From: Alphaproteobacteria bacterium UBA7314
GTDB lineage: Bacteria > Pseudomonadota > Alphaproteobacteria > MPNO01 > UBA830
Length of the DNA stretch: 20,431 nucleotides
Direction: 5' to 3'
Assembly (NCBI GenBank): GCA_002471575.1
Contig: DKQG01000042.1
Coordinates: forward strand, 1-20,431
In this document: in pieces, positions 15,782-20,431 of the stretch
Position numbering within the stretch: position 1 is the first letter of the stretch
How the letters are laid out: each line of letters starts with the position of its first letter
Translations under genes and position numbers: made by a program
The notes under the pieces: generated by a model
Database searches by the model: none
The model's input: the letters and a program-made list of their open reading frames with translations, nothing else
Told to the model about the DNA's origin: nothing

Positions 15782-16603
15782 ATGACCGCTATCCAAACGC
15801 CTCCGTTTCGTGCAGATCACGTCGGCAGCTTGCTGCGGCCCGCCGCCGTCATGAACGCGCGCAGGAAGTTTTATACAAATGATCCCAGTATCTCTGCCGA
15901 GGAACTCAAGGCCATCGAGGATGCGGCGATAGTTGATGCCATCAGAATGCAGGAAAATCTCGGCCTGCATGTGACGACAGACGGTGAATACCGGCGATAT
16001 TTCTGGCACTACGATTTCATGGGCATGCTGACCGGGTTCGAACTCGATCGGCGGGATGAAGGCATTTAGTTCGCTGGCACCCAGATCCCGCCGCTTTATC
16101 CGACGATCAAGGGCAAGCTGGATTTTCCCGACGACACTCTGAAACGCTATGCCTGAATGATGAACGAAGCGATCAAGGACCGGCCCGACGATATGGTCAT
16201 CGGCATGCATATGTGCCGCGGCAACTTCCAATCCACCTATGCGGCGGAAGGAGCCTATGACCCTGCGGCAGAGGCGATATTCTCGACCGGCGTCGATATT
16301 TTCTTCATGGAATATGACAGCGACCGTTCAGGCGGGCTCGAACCACTGCGCCTGTTGCCGAAAGGCAAGCAGCGCGTACTGCCCGGTTTCGTCAGGACGA
16401 AAAAGCCCGAGCTGGAACCGGTCGACGACCTTAAGCGCAAGTTCGAGGAGGCGTCCAAATATGCCGATCTCGATCAGCTCGGTATCGCGCCGCAATGCGG
16501 GTTTTCGTCTACCGAGCACGGCAACAAGATCACCTTCGACGATCAGCGTCGAAAGCTGGAACTGGTCGTCACGGTGGCAGAGGAGATCTGGGGGAGCGCC
16601 TGA
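15782..16603 (+). pseudogene. Decayed MetE-like (cobalamin-independent methionine synthase C-domain family) gene
   Basis: The reading frame begins MTAIQTPPFRADHVGSLLRP after an AGGGAGAA box and runs to a TGA at 16601, but is broken by TAG at 16067-16069 and TGA at 16154-16156, both in the same frame. Family features flank the stops: VTTDGEYRRYFWHYDF before them, and afterwards INEAI-type NEAIKDRPDDMVIGMHMCRGNF, FFMEYDSDRSGG, LDQLGIAPQCGFSSTEHG. The putative metal ligands (H-x-C, E, C) are kept. It resembles YxjG/YxjH-type proteins of roughly 370 residues, while only about 273 codons remain; the segment between LDFPDD and LKRYA (around 16130-16145) appears deleted. Each stop is one C-to-T step from a sense codon (CAG, CGA). 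It follows guaD by 88 bases; a link to purine breakdown is not evident. Confidence 0.85.
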
Positions 16604-16780
16604 TTTGTAGGGGTATTCCTGGAGGAGGCGAGCCGTTAAAGGTAGCTTTACCTGCCGGATCGGATAATCGGGGCAGGAAAGTCATCGCTATCATCTTTTG
16701 CGTCGTTGCCTGGCTTCTCGACCCGGCCCATGGGCGACCGTCACATTGACTACGGAGGACTGCGGTTGAATCGTCAGCCA

Positions 16781-16817
16781 TACGCTGGACGTGTGGGTCG
16801 CATACACGTCCGGTGTA
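16781..16817. repeat. 14-bp stem-loop with 9-base loop
   Basis: TACGCTGGACGTGT (16781-16794) pairs with ACACGTCCGGTGTA (16804-16817) around the loop GGGTCGCAT. Twelve pairs are Watson-Crick and two are G-U if read as RNA. No T-run follows, so it is not an intrinsic terminator. Confidence 0.7.
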
Positions 16818-16952
16818 GATGCCTAGGGCCGGCCGACCGCACCTGCGACTCTGGGTGGCGGGTACTCGGTGAAACCACCGGAAACCCTCAGGGTGGATAT
16901 CAATATCGATCTGCAGTAACGCTTCGGTCTTCCGGCCAACGAGGGCCGGTGC

Positions 16953-17138
16953 ATGGGCGAGATCAAGGCCGGTAAGGCAGAGATCAAAAAGGACGGTCGT
17001 GTCTATTACAACGACCAGGAATTGGCCACCCGCGCGCAGAACGAAATCGCCCGCGCCTGCCGGGAACAGCAGAAGGGTAACGCCGCAGTTTCCATTGCGG
17101 CACCCTGCGCCATTCCCTATGTTCGCCTCGCACGTTGA
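16953..17138 (+). other. Coding-like fragment of unknown identity upstream of proS
   Basis: An open frame of 61 residues begins MGEIKAGKAEIKKDGRVYYN and has a plausible amphipathic, charged composition up to about residue 44 (ELATRAQNEIARACREQQKG). Upstream in the same frame, across a TAA at 16917-16919, a further coding-like run reads YSVKPPETLRVDINIDLQ. I do not recognise the family. It may be the 3' remnant of a gene broken by that stop, or chance. It ends two bases before the proS ribosome-binding site. The last 15 residues overlap a hairpin and look less protein-like. Confidence 0.25.
17074..17106 (+). repeat. Bulged stem-loop about 50 bases before proS
   Basis: AGGGT (17074-17078) pairs with ACCCT (17102-17106), and GCCGCA (17082-17087) with TGCGGC (17096-17101), with a 3-base bulge AAC on one side and an 8-base loop. 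There is no T-run after it, so it could be a leader structure of the proS transcript or incidental. Confidence 0.5.
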
Positions 17139-17155
17139 CGGAGGCCGTTTCACCT

Positions 17156-18469
17156 ATGCGCATGTCGCAATATTTCCTGCCCACGCTCAAGGAAGACCCG
17201 TCGGAGGCGCAGATCGTCTCTCACAGGCTGATGCTGCGTGCCGGCATGATCCGCCAGTCCAGCGCCGGCATCTATTCCTGGCTGCCGCTGGGTCTGAAAG
17301 TGCTGCGCAAGGTCGAACAGATCGTTCGTGAGGAACAGGACGCGGCCGGCTGCCAGGAGCTATTGATGCCGACCATCCAGCCTGCGGAGCTGTGGCAGGA
17401 AAGTGGCCGGTATGACGATTACGGCGCCGAGATGCTGCGCATCCGCGACCGACACGACCGCGATATGCTCTACGGGCCGACCAACGAGGAGCTGATCACC
17501 GAGATCGTCCGCGCTCATATCCGCAGCTACAAGGACCTGCCGAAGCTGCTCTATCACATACAGTGGAAATTTCGGGACGAGGTCCGCCCCCGGTTCGGCG
17601 TGATGCGCGGCCGCGAATTCCTGATGAAGGATTCCTATTCCTTTAATCTGAACCACGAAGGAGCGCGCGCCGCTTATAACAGGATGTTCGTTGCTTATCT
17701 GCGGACCTTTGCGCGGATGGGGCTGAAGGCGATCCCGATGGCGGCGGATACCGGGCCCATCGGCGGCGATCTGAGCCACGAATTCATCATCCTCGCGGAG
17801 ACGGGTGAGAGCGAGGTGTTCTGCCACAGGGACCTGCTGGAATTCGACGTGCTTGACGAGGACGTGGATCACGCAGCCGATCTGCAGCCGGTCGTCGACC
17901 GCTGGACAAGTCTCTATGCGGCAACGGACGAAAAACACGACGAGGCCGAAGCCGCCAAGCTGGGCGATGCGCTGGTCAATGCACGCGGGATCGAGGTCGG
18001 CCATATTTTCTATTTCGGCACCAAGTATTCCAAGGCCATGAACGCGGCCGTCACAGGGCCCGACGGCGAGCAGGTTTTCCCCGAAATGGGATCCTACGGC
18101 ATCGGCGTATCGCGTCTTGTCGGCGGCTTGATCGAAGCTTTCCACGACGAGAACGGCATAATCTGGCCGGAATCCGTCGCGCCGTTCGGCGCTGCCGTGA
18201 TCGACCTCAAGGTTGGCGATGTGGATTGCGATGCGGTCTGCGACGATCTCTACGCGAAGCTGCGGGCGGCTGGTGTCGATCCGCTTTATGAAGATCGCGA
18301 TGAACGCGCCGGTGCGAAGTTTGCTGATATGGATCTGATCGGCGTGCCGTGGCAGATCGTCGTCGGTCCCCGCGGGATTAAGAACGGCGTCGTCGAGTTC
18401 AAGAACCGGGCGAGCGGCGAGCGGGAAGAAATCTCCGCTGAGTCCGCACTGGCGCGGCTCACCGGATGA
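17156..18469 (+). CDS. proS: Prolyl-tRNA synthetase, short alphaproteobacterial form
   Basis: This 437-residue class II synthetase charges tRNA-Pro. The start ATG at 17156 gives the usual N-terminus MRMSQYFLPTLKEDPSEAQIVSHRLMLRAGMIRQ, with GGAGG at 17140-17144 as ribosome-binding site; a form from 17135 would include that site and is unlikely. Catalytic signatures are GPTNEE (107-112), motif 2 FRDEVRPRFGVMRGREFLMKDSYSF (139-163) and motif 3 GSYGIGVSRLVGGLIEAFHDENGIIWP, followed by the anticodon-binding domain. GPTNEE leads straight into the catalytic core, without the roughly 180-residue editing insertion of enterobacterial ProRS, which is normal for alphaproteobacteria. It overlaps lolC/E by 4 bases, forming a housekeeping operon. 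Confidence 0.97.
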   Translation: MRMSQYFLPTLKEDPSEAQIVSHRLMLRAGMIRQSSAGIYSWLPLGLKVLRKVEQIVREEQDAAGCQELLMPTIQPAELWQESGRYDDYGAEMLRIRDRHDRDMLYGPTNEELITEIVRAHIRSYKDLPKLLYHIQWKFRDEVRPRFGVMRGREFLMKDSYSFNLNHEGARAAYNRMFVAYLRTFARMGLKAIPMAADTGPIGGDLSHEFIILAETGESEVFCHRDLLEFDVLDEDVDHAADLQPVVDRWTSLYAATDEKHDEAEAAKLGDALVNARGIEVGHIFYFGTKYSKAMNAAVTGPDGEQVFPEMGSYGIGVSRLVGGLIEAFHDENGIIWPESVAPFGAAVIDLKVGDVDCDAVCDDLYAKLRAAGVDPLYEDRDERAGAKFADMDLIGVPWQIVVGPRGIKNGVVEFKNRASGEREEISAESALARLTG

Positions 18470-19716
18470 TCTTCAACGCCTTCGAGCGCATGGTCGCGCT
18501 GCGCTACCTGCGGGCGCGGCGGGAAGAAGGCTTCGTCTCCGTCATCGCCGGATTTTCGCTGGCCGGCATTGCGCTGGGCGTCGCAACGCTGATCATCGTC
18601 ATGTCCGTGATGAACGGCTTTCGCGCCGAGCTTCTGCAGCGCATTCTCGGCCTCAACGGTCATCTCGGCGTCTACGAGCTGACCAACCGACCGATGACCG
18701 ATTTCGATAAGATTGCGGGAAAAATCGCCAAGGTGGACGGCGTCGTTCGCGTCATCCCGACCGTCGAGGGCCAGGTGCTCGTAAGTGCCAACAGCGTGGC
18801 GGCAGGTGTCATCGTGCGCGGCGTGCGGCCGGGCGACATCCGGGCGCGCGAGATCATCGCCGACAATATCCGCGCCGGCTCGCTGGAGAACTTCAAGGGG
18901 CGCAGCAGTGTCATCGTCGGGTCCCGTTTCGCGCGGAAATTCGGGGTCAGGCCCGGCGATACGGTCCGGCTCGTCTCACCGCAGTCCAACGCGACCGCGT
19001 TCGGCTCTGTCCCGCGCAGCAAGCGGTACAAAATCGCCGCCGTGTTCGAGGTCGGCATGTTCGAATACGATTCCAGCTTCGTGTTCATGCCGCTGGAAGC
19101 CGCCCAGATCTATTTCAGGTCGAAAAATGCGGTCACCAATATCGAGGTGTTTCTCGAAAACCCGGATCAGGTACCCAACACCCGGGCCGAGATACTTCGC
19201 GCGGCGGGCGAGGCATTGCGGATCGTCGACTGGCAGCAGGCGAATGCCAGCTTCTTCAATGCGATCGAGGTGGAACGCAACGTGATGTTCCTGATCCTGA
19301 CGCTGATCATTCTGGTCGCTGCGTTCAACATCATTTCCGGTATGATCATGATGGTGAAGGATAAAGGCCGCGATATCGCGATCTTGCGCACGATGGGGGC
19401 GTCGCGGGGGATGGTGATGCGGGTCTTTCTGCTGGCGGGTGCGTCGGTCGGCGTCATCGGTACCGCCATCGGGTTCGGGCTCGGCGTTGCCTTCGCAGGC
19501 AATATCGAAACCATCCGGCAATGGCTGCAGGGTCTGACCGGGACCGAACTGTTCGCCGCTGAGATCTATTTCCTTTCGCAGCTGCCGTCGGTGGTCGAAA
19601 CCTCAGACGTAGTCAGTGTCGTCGCCATGTCGCTCGGCCTGTCATTCCTGGCAGTGCTCTATCCAGCGTGGCGGGCCGCGCGTCTCGATCCGGTGGAGGC
19701 GCTACGCTATGAGTGA
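18466..19716 (+). CDS. lolC: Lipoprotein-releasing ABC transporter permease LolC/LolE
   Basis: This 416-residue inner membrane protein extracts outer-membrane lipoproteins and hands them to LolA. It starts FERMVALRYLRARREEGFVSVIAGFSLAGIALGVATLIIVMSVMNGFRAELLQRILGLNGHL, the first membrane helix and flanks typical of LolC/E. A large periplasmic domain spans about residues 50-270. Three more membrane helices follow (about 275-300, 320-350 and 378-400), with the FtsX-like DIAILRTMGASRGMVMRVFLLAG coupling region. It ends in RAARLDPVEALRYE, usual for the family. Alphaproteobacteria mostly carry one such subunit acting as a homodimer, so C versus E naming is arbitrary. It overlaps proS by 4 bases and lolD by 8 bases. 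Confidence 0.96.
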   Translation: MIFNAFERMVALRYLRARREEGFVSVIAGFSLAGIALGVATLIIVMSVMNGFRAELLQRILGLNGHLGVYELTNRPMTDFDKIAGKIAKVDGVVRVIPTVEGQVLVSANSVAAGVIVRGVRPGDIRAREIIADNIRAGSLENFKGRSSVIVGSRFARKFGVRPGDTVRLVSPQSNATAFGSVPRSKRYKIAAVFEVGMFEYDSSFVFMPLEAAQIYFRSKNAVTNIEVFLENPDQVPNTRAEILRAAGEALRIVDWQQANASFFNAIEVERNVMFLILTLIILVAAFNIISGMIMMVKDKGRDIAILRTMGASRGMVMRVFLLAGASVGVIGTAIGFGLGVAFAGNIETIRQWLQGLTGTELFAAEIYFLSQLPSVVETSDVVSVVAMSLGLSFLAVLYPAWRAARLDPVEALRYE

Positions 19717-20389
19717 CGCGGCGCTGGCGCTGGACGGCGTCGAACGGACATTCAAACAGGCGGGGAATGATCTGCATGTGCTGCGGGGAGCGTCGGTTTC
19801 CATCCGGCGTGGCGAGACCGTGGCGCTGGTCGGTCCGTCGGGCGCGGGCAAGTCTACCCTGCTGCATATCGCCGGACTGCTCGAGCGGCCCGACGGCGGC
19901 GATGTGATCGTGGGTGGTACGTCCTGCCGGCGGCTCGGCGACGACGCGCGCACGGCGCTGCGGCGGACGGCTATCGGCTTCGTCTACCAGTTCCATCATC
20001 TGCTGCCGGAATTCTCGGCGCTGGAAAACATCGTCGTGCCGCAGATGATCGCGGCGGCTGCGAAATCCGCCGCGCGCGACCGGGCGCGGGATCTGCTTGG
20101 CATGGTCGGCCTCGCCGATCGGGCAACGCATCGTCCCGCAAAGCTGTCGGGTGGCGAACAGCAGCGCGTCGCCATCGTCCGCGCGCTTGCCAACAGTCCT
20201 GACGTGCTGATCGCCGACGAGCCGACCGGCAATCTCGATCAGGAAACCGCCGACCACGTGTTCGCGCTGCTCATGCAGCTTACCCACGAGACCGGTGTCG
20301 CCGCCTTGGTGGCGACCCATAACCCGGATCTTGCCGCCCGCATGGATCGTAAACTAATGCTGCGGAACGGTGTGCTGGAGGAGGTTTAG
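19709..20389 (+). CDS. lolD: Lipoprotein-releasing ABC transporter ATP-binding protein LolD
   Basis: This 226-residue cytoplasmic ATPase powers the LolC/E permease. Motifs are Walker A GPSGAGKS (42-49), Q-loop YQFHHLLPEFSALENI (93-108), signature LSGGEQQ (146-152), Walker B VLIADEP (166-172) and H-loop VATHNPDLAARMDR. The FHHLLPEFSALENV-like Q-loop is characteristic of LolD as against other MacB-type ATPases. The ATG at 19709 lies inside the end of lolC/E; the upstream extension to 19616 is only a shadow of that gene. The remaining 42 bases of the window after the stop show no recognisable feature; in relatives dnaE often follows. Confidence 0.96.
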   Translation: MSDAALALDGVERTFKQAGNDLHVLRGASVSIRRGETVALVGPSGAGKSTLLHIAGLLERPDGGDVIVGGTSCRRLGDDARTALRRTAIGFVYQFHHLLPEFSALENIVVPQMIAAAAKSAARDRARDLLGMVGLADRATHRPAKLSGGEQQRVAIVRALANSPDVLIADEPTGNLDQETADHVFALLMQLTHETGVAALVATHNPDLAARMDRKLMLRNGVLEEV

Positions 20390-20431
20390 GGAGCACTCTC
20401 TTATTTCCCGGGGCTTGTCTCGAGGCAATAA

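Larger units (their letters stand above)
16604..17155. other. Hairpin-rich stretch without a recognisable gene, upstream of proS
   Basis: No convincing gene, tRNA or known riboswitch could be recognised in these 552 bases. They contain several inverted repeats, the best being a 14-bp stem at 16781-16817, a 6-bp GC stem at 16932-16949 and a bulged stem at 17074-17106. A coding-like fragment occupies part of the right side. No promoter for proS could be placed with confidence, although one is expected here if the purine island has separated proS from its usual upstream operon. Confidence 0.6.

Noticed and set aside
16569..17153. Minus-strand open frame of 194 residues opposite the gap before proS
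   Set aside because: Composition is low-complexity and arginine-rich in part, no family is recognisable, and it starts within the proS leader. GC-rich DNA often gives such antisense frames.
16604..17155. Possible tRNA, RNase P RNA or cobalamin/SAM riboswitch upstream of proS
   Set aside because: I looked for T-loop, RNase P and B12-box consensus strings and found none convincing; GGTTGAATC at about 16764 lacks the flanking stem of a T-arm.

Overview
The window looks like chromosomal DNA of an alphaproteobacterium, possibly Rhodospirillales-like. The evidence is a short prolyl-tRNA synthetase without an editing insertion, a ribonuclease J tail next to a DUF1467 gene, and proS followed directly by lolC/E and lolD. 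The DNA is moderately GC-rich, and many gene junctions are 4-base ATGA overlaps.

Layout. (1) Positions 1-357 hold the 3' end of ribonuclease J and a small DUF1467 membrane protein. (2) Positions 374-4098, minus strand, hold a leftward operon read as GntR/FCD regulator, puuE (allantoinase), uraD (OHCU decarboxylase), alc (allantoicase), allA (ureidoglycolate lyase). (3) Positions 4099-4366 are a divergent control region with a perfect 14-bp palindrome at the regulator promoter and a degenerate copy in front of the rightward operon. (4) Positions 4367-14314, plus strand, hold uraH (HIU hydrolase), puuD (membrane urate oxidase with a cytochrome c domain), xdhA and xdhB (xanthine dehydrogenase), and a BMP-type ABC importer (ATPase, two permeases, periplasmic binding protein), closed by a clear intrinsic terminator. 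(5) Positions 14389-15693 hold guaD (guanine deaminase). (6) Positions 15782-16603 hold a decayed MetE-like gene with two in-frame stops and an internal deletion. (7) Positions 16604-17155 are about 550 bases without a recognisable gene, with several hairpins and one coding-like scrap. (8) Positions 17156-20389 hold proS, lolC/E and lolD.

How it works together. Genes 2 to 5 encode an almost complete route: guanine to xanthine (GuaD), hypoxanthine/xanthine to urate (XdhAB), urate to 5-hydroxyisourate (PuuD, electrons to the respiratory chain), then OHCU (UraH), S-allantoin (UraD), allantoate (PuuE), ureidoglycolate plus urea (Alc), and glyoxylate plus urea (AllA). The ABC importer probably brings in purine bases, nucleosides or a related compound. 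The FCD regulator probably controls both arms from the shared promoter region. Neither urease nor the XDH maturation factor XdhC is in the window.

The most notable architectural point is that this purine catabolic island sits between DUF1467 and proS, which I remember as neighbours in many alphaproteobacteria, and that the proS-proximal edge carries the debris (pseudogene and structured non-coding DNA). No radically new system is evident. The families are known; the points of interest are the placement, the operator arrangement, the pseudogene and the hairpin-rich stretch upstream of proS.
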